Source: Sporobacter sp038405045 (lineage in GTDB: Bacteria; Bacillota; Clostridia; Oscillospirales; Oscillospiraceae). Taken from it: a stretch of 64,000 nt of DNA. Under the pieces are notes generated by a model, which worked only from the letters and a program-made list of their open reading frames with translations, was not told the origin of the DNA and did not search any database. Below, one piece after another: positions 36,779 through 43,839 of the stretch. The DNA is taken from assembly GCA_038405045.1 (NCBI GenBank), contig JBBZIV010000001.1, forward strand, positions 992,001 to 1,056,000. Reading direction: 5' to 3'. Numbering within the stretch: the stretch's first letter is position 1; every line of letters begins with the position of its first letter. Both the position numbers and the translations under genes were made by a program.

Positions 36779-37513
36779 TTAGATATGCCGGGTGATTTCA
36801 CGGCGAAGACGGAGGATGATGCGCTTTTCAAGCCGGCTGATGTAGGATTGGGAGATACCCATAAGGTCGGCAACCTCCTTCTGCGTGCGCTCTTCAATTC
36901 CGCCAAGGCCAAAGCGCATGACAATGATCTCGCGCTCCCGGTCAGAAAGCTTATCGATGGCGTCGTGCAGGAGCTTTCTGTCCACATCGTCTTCCATCGG
37001 GCGCATGACCATGTCAGAATCGGTACCGAGAATATCGGAGAGAAGGAGCTCATTGCCGTCCCAGTCCGTATTAAGCGGCTCGTCAAATGAGACCTCCGCC
37101 TTTCTGTTGCTCGTTTTGCGCAGGAACATTAATATCTCGTTTTCGATGCAGCGCGAGGCGTAGGTGGCAAGCTTGATGTTTTTTTCGGCGTCATATGTAT
37201 TAATCGCCTTAATGAGCCCAATCGTCCCGATGGAAATGAGATCTTCGATGTTTATCCCGGTGTTTTCAAAACGGCGGGCGATATAGACGACAAGGCGCAG
37301 GTTCCGCTCGATCAGCGCCTGCTTGGCCTCTTCCGAACGCGTCCCCAGCAGTTCGATGTAATGCGCCTCTTCCTCGCGTGACATGGGCGGCGGGAGCGTT
37401 TCGCTGCCACCGATATAAAAGACACCCGGCGGCAGGACGATGCCAAACCGTTCGGACAGTCGCCATAGGCGCAGCAGCAAAAATACTTTCAGGCGGAGCA
37501 AAACGTTCATCAT
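36779..37513 (-). CDS. sigE: RNA polymerase sigma factor SigE precursor (mother cell)
   Basis: Early mother-cell sigma factor made as an inactive precursor. The 244 residues open with a hydrophobic/basic pro-sequence (MMNVLLRLKVFLLLRLWRL), followed by FYIGGSETLPPP, where SpoIIGA would cleave. Region 2 (NIEDLISIGTIGLIKAINTY) and region 4 (RTQKEVADLMGISQSYISRLE) are intact. ATG 37513 lies 6 bases after AAAGGA; another ATG follows directly. The gene begins 25 bases after spoIIGA, so protease and substrate are co-transcribed. Confidence 0.97.
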   Translation of the reverse strand: MMNVLLRLKVFLLLRLWRLSERFGIVLPPGVFYIGGSETLPPPMSREEEAHYIELLGTRSEEAKQALIERNLRLVVYIARRFENTGINIEDLISIGTIGLIKAINTYDAEKNIKLATYASRCIENEILMFLRKTSNRKAEVSFDEPLNTDWDGNELLLSDILGTDSDMVMRPMEDDVDRKLLHDAIDKLSDREREIIVMRFGLGGIEERTQKEVADLMGISQSYISRLEKRIILRLRREITRHI

Positions 37514-37538
37514 CCATTTTCCTTTCATCGGCCGTTTG

Positions 37539-38393
37539 TCAGGCACCAAGGAGCGCCGCGTATGTCCCATTTTCCGAGACACTGTTCGGCGAGAGCGCTA
37601 AAAGCATGCCTGTTTTATTTTGACCGTCAATAACCACTTCATCCGGCCGGAAGGCCAGCAGCATGCTCCCGGGCACGCCGACGGCGCTGTACGGCACGAG
37701 CTGAAAACGCAAGCTCTTATCCGATGCGCAGAGCTCCTCCAGCACGTTGACGGCGTCTTTCAGCCGAAGCGCGGTAACTGTTTTATGTAACCCCGGCGGG
37801 AAGAGCGCTTTGACGTCCCCCACCCCCGCGATGATGACGGGCTTGCCCGTCATCGGGTCGACAAGTGCATTGCCGGTATCGCGTAGAGCCCGGAGGCTCA
37901 CCTCCCTGTCACCGGAACGCAGCCGCAGCGCGACGACACCACCGCCCTTGGTATGCCGTGCGGCGCGGCGGAAAACAAGCGTCAGAACAAAATACGTGAT
38001 GATAAAGGCCGGGAGCAGGACGCGCAGGCTTGCAGGCGTGAGGACACTGCCGAGCAAATCACCGCCGCCGAGCAGCTCGGCTGCCAGAACCGCCCCGCCG
38101 AAGGCAACGGCGACGGCGAAAAAGACGAGCGACAGGCGCAAAAGCTTTTTTTGTCCGCCGAAGGATACAAGCACCATGAAGACACCGACGGATGCCTTGA
38201 CAATGGGATGGACGATAAAATTTGGCAACGGCAGAACGGCCGCCACCGCATAGAGCCCGCCGAGCGCCGCGGCACCGAAAAGGCGCAGGCGCGGCGACGG
38301 CACCGAACAGATTCGTGCCGTCAAAAGCAGCAGAAGGTAATTGATGAGGCAATTCAATAAAAACAATTCATCGACATAGATAACAGGCTTCAC
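37539..38393 (-). CDS. spoIIGA: Sporulation sigma-E factor-processing peptidase SpoIIGA
   Basis: Membrane aspartic protease in the sporulation septum that cleaves pro-sigma-E after a signal from SpoIIR. In 284 residues there are five membrane segments (about 5-25, 37-57, 62-78, 85-107, 122-142), followed by a cytoplasmic protease half with DTGNALVDP at 172-180 carrying the catalytic Asp. The start is GTG 38393 with GGGAGGG 6 bases upstream. The promoter at 38418-38450 has the wide spacing known for spoIIG. Confidence 0.95.
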   Translation of the reverse strand: MKPVIYVDELFLLNCLINYLLLLLTARICSVPSPRLRLFGAAALGGLYAVAAVLPLPNFIVHPIVKASVGVFMVLVSFGGQKKLLRLSLVFFAVAVAFGGAVLAAELLGGGDLLGSVLTPASLRVLLPAFIITYFVLTLVFRRAARHTKGGGVVALRLRSGDREVSLRALRDTGNALVDPMTGKPVIIAGVGDVKALFPPGLHKTVTALRLKDAVNVLEELCASDKSLRFQLVPYSAVGVPGSMLLAFRPDEVVIDGQNKTGMLLALSPNSVSENGTYAALLGA

Positions 38394-38417
38394 TCATGTC
38401 CCTCCCCGCTTGGTGCC

Positions 38418-38450
38418 ATTATAGACGGGTCGGCTGAAAAAAAAGGTCAA
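38418..38450 (-). promoter_or_regulatory. spoIIG-type promoter with 21-bp spacer
   Basis: On the minus strand TTGACC (38445-38450), 21 bases and TATAAT (38418-38423). The Bacillus spoIIG promoter also has an over-long spacer (22 bp) and needs Spo0A~P. No clear 0A box could be picked out. Confidence 0.55.
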
Positions 38451-38483
38451 AAAAACCGGGCCATGCAAAAAAGCATGACCCGG
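38449..38483 (-). terminator. Terminator after the TSCPD gene
   Basis: On the minus strand CCGGGTCATGC pairs with GCATGGCCCGG around six T, followed by seven T. The T-run abuts the -35 box of spoIIGA. Confidence 0.85.
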
Positions 38484-38502
38484 GTCATCCCGCCGTCCGG
38501 CG

Positions 38503-38748
38503 TTAATCCACGGCTTCCTGAAGTGCCTTTGCCAGCTGGTCTGGGCAGGAGGTGCTCTTTCTGCCGCAGCGGATGCCGCTTAAAAGCGCTGTGGCTTTTT
38601 GGGCATCCATCCCCTGAACAAGACGTGTGATCCCCTCAAGATTGCCGTCACATCCCCCGGTAAATTGAACGGATTTGATGACACCGTTTTCAATCTCAAC
38701 ATCAATTTTACTCGCGCATATTCCCTTTGGGATAAAAGTTTTCTTCAT
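38503..38748 (-). CDS. TSCPD-domain protein (TIGR03905-like)
   Basis: An 81-residue protein belonging to the small TSCPD family, named for the Thr-Ser-Cys-Pro-Asp string seen here at 66-70. It also has Cys at 11, 33 and 61, and GGCDGNLEGI at 31-40. The domain resembles the C-terminal part of some B12-dependent ribonucleotide reductases, but the free-standing form has no settled function; the four Cys suggest metal binding. It lies between spoIIGA and spoIIP with its own terminator. Confidence 0.85.
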   Translation of the reverse strand: MKKTFIPKGICASKIDVEIENGVIKSVQFTGGCDGNLEGITRLVQGMDAQKATALLSGIRCGRKSTSCPDQLAKALQEAVD

Positions 38749-38808
38749 GGCTGTCCTCGCTATTTTTTATGTAATTATATCACGGGCAGATGATAATGGA
38801 CAATATCA

Positions 38809-38836
38809 CATATTGCGGCATGGCGTATCATATAAT
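38809..38836 (+). promoter_or_regulatory. Candidate sigma-E promoter of spoIIP
   Basis: CATATT (38809-38814), 14 bases and CATATAAT (38829-38836), close to the sigma-E consensus. spoIIP is a sigma-E gene in Bacillus. Confidence 0.5.
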
Positions 38837-38878
38837 TTTTCGTACGAAAAAAGCTTGTCTGACGGAGGTGACACGGTT

Positions 38879-40033
38879 TTGCACAGAACCGTCCGAACGA
38901 GAACGCGCACCGGGACGCTGAAACTGCCGATGACGGTCAAGGCGCTGGCGCTCCTCTTTTTTTTATGTCTTTGTTTCAGAATGTTTGCGCAATTAGGCGG
39001 AGATGCACCGTCCGATGGATATCTGACGGGTCTTGCCGGAGACGCTCATTTTGTCGACAGCATTCTGCGCATGGAGCTTGGGAATCCCGACAAGAAAAAC
39101 GACGCCGGCATAATGATTCTCGGCGCGACGATCCCATTTTCAGGCAGCATATCCGCCGATGCGCCCGCCGTATCGGATAGCCCCGCTCAAAGCGCGGAAG
39201 ACGGCAACGAAACATTGCCGGACGATCAAAACGGCAGCAGCACAGACGGGGCCACGCCGTCACCGCCCACCGTCGTCACAAAGCCGGGGAAGACGTATTC
39301 GGCTATCGCCGTCAACAATAAAACGGATTATACGCTTGACACACAAGCCCTGCTCAAAGAGCCGCTGGGCATCTCTCTCACCGCGGGTAAACCGGCCGTC
39401 CTCATCATTCACACGCACAGCAGTGAGGCGTATATGCCTGACGGGAAAGATCAATATGCGGTGTCCGACACGTTTCGGACGCAGAACAAGAGCTACAGCG
39501 TCATCCGCGTCGGCGATGAGCTAGCTTCGGCATACGAGAGCAAAGGCATTAAGGTGATCCACGACACAGGCGTCTACGATTATCCAAGCTATCAGGGTGC
39601 TTATAACCGTTCTTACGACGCCATTGCCGCCTATCTCAAAAAATACCCCACCATCAAGCTCGTCATTGACCTCCATCGTGACGCTATTCAGGCCGCCGAC
39701 GGGACGGTCTATAAAACGCTGGCCGAGGTCGGCGGCACCACCTGCTCCCAGGTGATGTTTGTCATCGGATCAAACGCTTCCGGCCTCAACCACCCAAACT
39801 GGCAGGAAAACTTTAAGCTTGCCCTGCATATCCAGGACGAGATGAACAGCCTCTACCCGTCATTAGCCAAACCCATTGAGCTGTCACAGTACCGCTATAA
39901 CCAGCAGGCGGCGCCGGGGTCGATGATTGTAGAGGTCGGCTGCACGGGTAACACGCTTGATGAGTCGCTGACAGCGGCGCGCTATTTTGCCGACGCCTCG
40001 TCAAAAGTGATTCTGGCGCTCTATAAGAAATAA
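38879..40033 (+). CDS. spoIIP: Stage II sporulation protein P (SpoIIP)
   Basis: Membrane-anchored cell-wall amidase/endopeptidase that works with SpoIID and SpoIIM in septal peptidoglycan thinning and engulfment. From TTG 38879 (GGAGG 10 bases upstream) the protein has 384 residues: basic N terminus, one membrane segment (about 20-37), a Ser/Pro/Asp-rich linker (about 80-130), and the catalytic domain with HTHSSEAY near 178-185 and DLHRDA near 263-268. The first in-frame ATG is 17 codons later and would start at the membrane segment. The putative sigma-E promoter excludes the longest frame. Confidence 0.94.
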   Translation: MHRTVRTRTRTGTLKLPMTVKALALLFFLCLCFRMFAQLGGDAPSDGYLTGLAGDAHFVDSILRMELGNPDKKNDAGIMILGATIPFSGSISADAPAVSDSPAQSAEDGNETLPDDQNGSSTDGATPSPPTVVTKPGKTYSAIAVNNKTDYTLDTQALLKEPLGISLTAGKPAVLIIHTHSSEAYMPDGKDQYAVSDTFRTQNKSYSVIRVGDELASAYESKGIKVIHDTGVYDYPSYQGAYNRSYDAIAAYLKKYPTIKLVIDLHRDAIQAADGTVYKTLAEVGGTTCSQVMFVIGSNASGLNHPNWQENFKLALHIQDEMNSLYPSLAKPIELSQYRYNQQAAPGSMIVEVGCTGNTLDESLTAARYFADASSKVILALYKK

Positions 40034-40057
40034 ATTCGAATTCCTGAAAATTATCCG

Positions 40058-40086
40058 TTGACAAAATGCGTGTGCCTGTCTATAAT
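40058..40086 (+). promoter_or_regulatory. Consensus sigma-A promoter of tRNA-Leu
   Basis: TTGACA (40058-40063), 17 bases and TATAAT (40081-40086): a perfect consensus. Confidence 0.9.
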
Positions 40087-40102
40087 AACCCTTGCACTAT
40101 CC

Positions 40103-40183
40103 GCGAGAGTGCTGGAATTGGTAGACAGGCACGTTTGAGGGGCGTGTGTCGTTGGCGTGTGGGTTCAAGTCCCATCTCTCGCA
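40103..40183 (+). tRNA. tRNA-Leu (anticodon GAG)
   Basis: The acceptor stem GCGAGAG (40103-40109) pairs with CTCTCGC (40176-40182), discriminator A 40183. The anticodon loop TTGAGGG lies between CACGT and GCGTG and gives GAG. A long variable arm and GGGTTCAAGTCCC are present. CCA is not encoded. Confidence 0.95.
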
Positions 40184-40190
40184 TTAATTA

Positions 40191-40225
40191 AGGAAGAGTA
40201 GGCAAAGCCTGCTCTTCCTTTTTTT
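40191..40225 (+). terminator. Intrinsic terminator after tRNA-Leu
   Basis: AGGAAGAGTAGGC pairs with GCCTGCTCTTCCT around AAA, then seven T. Confidence 0.93.
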
Positions 40226-40244
40226 CGCTGGAATCCCTGCGACG

Positions 40245-40380
40245 CGGGCGGGCATGGAAATCCGCCCCTACAGGGACGGGGGTTATGGGGCGAAGCCCCA
40301 TTCCGCTATTGGGCGGCGGGTGGGATTTGAAATCGCGACGGGCGGGCATGGAAACCCGCCCCTACGGGGACGAGGGGTAC
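40245..40380. repeat. REP-like palindromes downstream of tRNA-Leu
   Basis: GGCGGGCATGGAAATCCGCC followed by CCTAC (about 40246), GGTTATGGGGCGAAGCCCCA (about 40278) and GGCGGGCATGGAAACCCGCC followed by CCTAC (about 40341). Two of them differ in arm sequence but stay paired. Confidence 0.75.
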
Positions 40381-40394
40381 AGGCGAGTCACTTA

Positions 40395-41162
40395 TTATTT
40401 CCGAACAATAATCACCTGCGTGCTGGTGGTGTAGGGGTTGGAGAAGTCGACAAGCTTGGCATCATTCTCATTATTTGTGACGCCGCCGAGGGAAAAATCC
40501 GCCTTGCCAAACTGCACGATGGTGACGAGATTATCTCGTTTCGTTTCACTGACCTTCATATCGACGCGGAGAATATCACAAACAGCGCGGGCCACATCGA
40601 TATCGATACCGACGTAAGCACCCTTTTCATCCTGATAGCAATACGGTGCAAACGCGCCGCCAACGGCAAGCGTCAACGTGCCGACCGAATGGTCGGCGTT
40701 TGACGGCGATGTGTAGCGGTAGCCGTTTTGCTTCGAATAACCGTCAATGATCTTTTTAAGTGTGCCGCTTTTCTTCAGCTGCTGGAGCGCCGAATCAACG
40801 GCCTCTTTTAAATCGGGGTTTTCCTTGGCGATGGCAAAGCAAAAGTCCGCCTCGTAGACGGGCTGTGATAGAATTTTGACGTGCGAGACCTTTCGGACGG
40901 CTGCTTTTGCGGCTGTCTCATCCATGACGGCGCAGTCGAGCCCGCCGTTTTTCAGATCGACAAGCATCGTCTCCGCCACGTCGTAGGGATGCTGCGTCCC
41001 GTATCCGGCGGTGAGAACGACAGCCGCTGAATTTTTGACGACGCCGATGTTTTTACCCGTCAGGTCTTTTGTTGAAAAAACGGTATTGGCAGGCGTCTTT
41101 GAGCAGGCGGACAGCCCCAGCAGCATGAAAAGCGCGATTGCCAGAACAAATATTTTTTTCAT
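40395..41162 (-). CDS. Solute-binding lipoprotein with circularly permuted SBP_bac_3 domain
   Basis: Extracytoplasmic lipoprotein of 255 residues; lipobox LSAC with Cys 20. The two parts of a family-3 binding protein appear in reverse order. Residues 31-145 (DLTGKNIGVVKNSAAVVLT, LVDLKNGGLDCAVMDE, QLKKSGTLKKIIDGY) match the usual C-terminal half. Residues 161-255 (GTLTLAVGGAFAPYCYQDEK, AYVGIDIDVARAVCDIL, VDFSNPYTTSTQVIIVRK) match the usual N-terminal half. A short linker (146-160) joins them. The Arg that binds the ligand alpha-carboxylate in amino-acid binders (T.ER.) aligns with Asp 234. No permease or ATPase gene is nearby. ATG 41162 follows AGGGGGG. Confidence 0.85.
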   Translation of the reverse strand: MKKIFVLAIALFMLLGLSACSKTPANTVFSTKDLTGKNIGVVKNSAAVVLTAGYGTQHPYDVAETMLVDLKNGGLDCAVMDETAAKAAVRKVSHVKILSQPVYEADFCFAIAKENPDLKEAVDSALQQLKKSGTLKKIIDGYSKQNGYRYTSPSNADHSVGTLTLAVGGAFAPYCYQDEKGAYVGIDIDVARAVCDILRVDMKVSETKRDNLVTIVQFGKADFSLGGVTNNENDAKLVDFSNPYTTSTQVIIVRK

Positions 41163-41214
41163 GTCTGACGCCCCCCTCTCGACGAGAAATCGGATGATTT
41201 TACAAACAAACTTG

Positions 41215-41243
41215 ATTATATTGCAAAAAACAAGACGCCGCAA
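41215..41243 (-). promoter_or_regulatory. Promoter of the permuted SBP gene
   Basis: On the minus strand TTGCGG (41238-41243), 17 bases and TATAAT (41215-41220). The -35 lies within the 3' arm of the upstream terminator. Confidence 0.55.
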
Positions 41244-41268
41244 CCGATTTTTAATCAGCTGCGGCGTT
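41225..41268 (-). terminator. Terminator after the nucleotidyltransferase gene
   Basis: On the minus strand ACGCCGCA pairs with TGCGGCGT around a 17-base loop, then CTTGTTTTTTG. Confidence 0.75.
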
Positions 41269-41291
41269 TTCTCTGTTTTGACGGACGGCGG

Positions 41292-43616
41292 TCAACTCAG
41301 GTCGTCGGCCTGTTGGGCGCGCTGCTCAAATTCCGCGCACAGCTCTTCGGCAATCTCTTCGCTCATCCCTTCGGCGCGGATGGCCAAGGCACTGCGATGG
41401 CGGAGCGGGGCAATGTGCACGTTTCCCTTCTCTGACTCAACGCGCAGACCGGCAAGCATCTCTAAACGCGCACCTGCCTGTGCCCCGGACAAAGCGCGCA
41501 TGACGGAGCCCCTGTCTCCCTGCAGCACCACCTCCCGCGTCGCCGCGTGAAAGATCGGCAAACGGCGGTGCATTTCGCGAAGCGTTTCGCCATGGCTTGT
41601 CAGATACGCGCAGAGGCGCGACGCGTCAAAAACGCCGTCACGCAGCGTCAGCTGGCGGGCAAAAAGCGCGTCGGCCGCCGCACCGTCCCGCCCGAGGCGG
41701 CGGACAGATCCCTGAAACGACGCCGCAAGACCGTCAATGATGTCGGGGGCGTCATACGGGACGGCGAGCGCCTTTTCGCCGCAGTCAAACGCCACGAATG
41801 CGGATAAAACGGCTGTTTTATCTGCCGTAAGCCGGTAGCCGTCCTCATCAACCGCTTCAAACGAAACGCCGCCGGGCATAATTTCAAACGCAGGACAATG
41901 TGACAGTTTGTCCAGAACAATGCATCCAAGATGCGACAGAACACTTTTCAGCGCCCTGTTTTCAGCGCCTTTACCGATAACGGCAACCGTCAACGTATCC
42001 GGAAAGTCCAAACCAGCACGCGCTCGGCGCGCAGCCTCGGCCACATAGGCCTCCCCGACGCCTGCACCGGAAATGACGACACCGGCTCGGCGTACCGGCC
42101 GCTCGCCCAGGTCAGACGCGGCGCTTTCGAGTTTACGCTCGATTTCTCGGGGAATAACGACCCCGCCAGTGCCGAAAAACGCCAGGCTGACACCTTCACG
42201 CGTCTCTTCGGCAAAAACAGTCAGCGGTAAATCGTATAAGATGCCCGCGTAGGCACACTGCGCGCGAAACGCGCCGTCACACCTGTACAGAGCCGCACCG
42301 CCGGACGAGACACCGCAGCCGAATGCTTCGGCCAGGACGCGGGCACCGTCACCGCCGTGCCAGGCAACGCCGACGCGCCCGAACGACGCTGACGCCACGC
42401 CGAGGCGTAGAGCTGTTTCGGTGTCAAGCATGCCCTCACCCGATAAAATGCCCGGTTTTTCAAATGTCGGCCCTGATTTAAGCGACCCAAACGACAGTGT
42501 CCCGCTGACGGCTGTGCCGGACACAATTTGCCGCGACGGCCAGAGCTTTGTGCCGGGCGCGAGCACGCAGTGCTCGCCGATGAGGCAGTCTTCTCCGATG
42601 ACGGCACCCTCGGAGACGACGGTGCCACGGCCGATGCGCGCGCCCCGGCAGACGATTGCCCCGTCGAGATGCACATCACCATCAAGGATGGCGCCGGAGA
42701 CGACAGCGCGGCAAACAACAGCGCCCGCTCCGACGACGGAAGACGCGCCAATAACGGCTTCCGGGCCGATTGTGGCTCCTTTGTCGATAACGGCACCGTC
42801 ACCGATGACGACGGGCGGCACGATCAGAACACCCTCCGGCAGCGGCGACGCGCACCAGACGCCGTCTTTCACCAGCGGTGCGCCAAGGTCCAGACTGACC
42901 TTGCTGCCGAGCGCGTCCCGGCAGCAGGCGAGGTATGATGCGGGGCTGCCGATGTCACACCAGTAACCGTTGGCGTCAAACCCATACAGGGCACTATTTG
43001 TCTCAAGCAGGCGTGGAAACAGATCGCGCCCAAAATCGTATGGCTGCCCCTGTGGAATCTCGCCGAGCACTGTGGGCGACAGCACGTAAATGCCGGTGTT
43101 GATCCGGTCAGTCAGCACCTTATCCCACGCCGGTTTTTCAACAAAGCGCTCGACGCGCCCATCCTCCCGCGTGACGACGAGGCCGTATTCAAGCGGCTCT
43201 TTGTGGCGCGTGAGCGCCAGCGTTGCCGCCGCTTTTTTGGCGCGGTGAAAATCGAAGAGCGCCTGAAGGTCAAAATCGCAGACGCAATCGCCGGATATAA
43301 CGAGAAAGTCTTCTTCCCCGATAAAATCAGCGCAGTTTGAGACACCGCCAGCCGTGCCAAGCGCCTCTTCCTCAATTTTGTATGTCAGACGAACGCCGAA
43401 GTTTTCGCCGCTGCCGAAATATTCAGTGATCATCTGCGGCATGTATTTGAGCGTGCAGCACGCCTCCGTCACGCCGTTTTTCTGAAGCAGCAGCAGGATA
43501 TGCTCTAAAACCGGCCTGCCGAACAGTGTCGTCATCGGTTTCGGCTTGTTGACGCTGACGGGGCGCAGGCGCGTCCCCTCGCCGCCGGCCATGATAACAG
43601 CTTTCATATTAGACAT
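41292..43616 (-). CDS. Nucleotidyltransferase/hexapeptide/phosphomannomutase-like fusion
   Basis: A 774-residue protein. Residues 1-235 are an NTP_transferase domain with the nucleotide motif GGEGTRLRPV at 11-20 and FVEKP. Residues about 245-375 are left-handed beta-helix hexapeptide repeats (VIGDGAVIDKGATIGPEAVI). Residues about 390-760 resemble a phosphomannomutase, but the phosphoserine loop (TASHNP) and the metal loop (DGDxDR, here near FDCGEKALAVPYDAPD) are missing, so that part is probably not a mutase. Similar fusions are annotated as mannose-1-phosphate guanylyltransferase/phosphomannomutase; sugar-nucleotide synthesis for envelope polymers is likely. The start is ATG 43616 with GGAG 7 bases upstream; ATG 43607 is possible. 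Confidence 0.85.
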   Translation of the reverse strand: MSNMKAVIMAGGEGTRLRPVSVNKPKPMTTLFGRPVLEHILLLLQKNGVTEACCTLKYMPQMITEYFGSGENFGVRLTYKIEEEALGTAGGVSNCADFIGEEDFLVISGDCVCDFDLQALFDFHRAKKAAATLALTRHKEPLEYGLVVTREDGRVERFVEKPAWDKVLTDRINTGIYVLSPTVLGEIPQGQPYDFGRDLFPRLLETNSALYGFDANGYWCDIGSPASYLACCRDALGSKVSLDLGAPLVKDGVWCASPLPEGVLIVPPVVIGDGAVIDKGATIGPEAVIGASSVVGAGAVVCRAVVSGAILDGDVHLDGAIVCRGARIGRGTVVSEGAVIGEDCLIGEHCVLAPGTKLWPSRQIVSGTAVSGTLSFGSLKSGPTFEKPGILSGEGMLDTETALRLGVASASFGRVGVAWHGGDGARVLAEAFGCGVSSGGAALYRCDGAFRAQCAYAGILYDLPLTVFAEETREGVSLAFFGTGGVVIPREIERKLESAASDLGERPVRRAGVVISGAGVGEAYVAEAARRARAGLDFPDTLTVAVIGKGAENRALKSVLSHLGCIVLDKLSHCPAFEIMPGGVSFEAVDEDGYRLTADKTAVLSAFVAFDCGEKALAVPYDAPDIIDGLAASFQGSVRRLGRDGAAADALFARQLTLRDGVFDASRLCAYLTSHGETLREMHRRLPIFHAATREVVLQGDRGSVMRALSGAQAGARLEMLAGLRVESEKGNVHIAPLRHRSALAIRAEGMSEEIAEELCAEFEQRAQQADDLS

Positions 43617-43777
43617 TTCCCCTCTCCGACGGAACAAGGCATTGCCTTAATGCCGCCGGTCATTAAGGGTGCAGCCCAATTTTACCTGTCAATGGTATCT
43701 GTCATTATTTCCGCCGCGGCACACCGTTATCCGCCGGAGTGGTGGTGTTTTGTCAGCTGCCGCGTCTTTCATTTTTA

Positions 43778-43806
43778 TTGTATAAGAGGAAAAGCTCTGA
43801 TATAAT
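43778..43806 (+). promoter_or_regulatory. Sigma-A promoter of the gdpP-rplI-dnaB operon
   Basis: TTGTAT (43778-43783), 17 bases and TATAAT (43801-43806). Transcription would begin near 43813, only three bases before ATG 43816. Confidence 0.65.
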
Positions 43807-43839
43807 GATATATCAATGCTGAAGACCGGGGTGCCTGTT

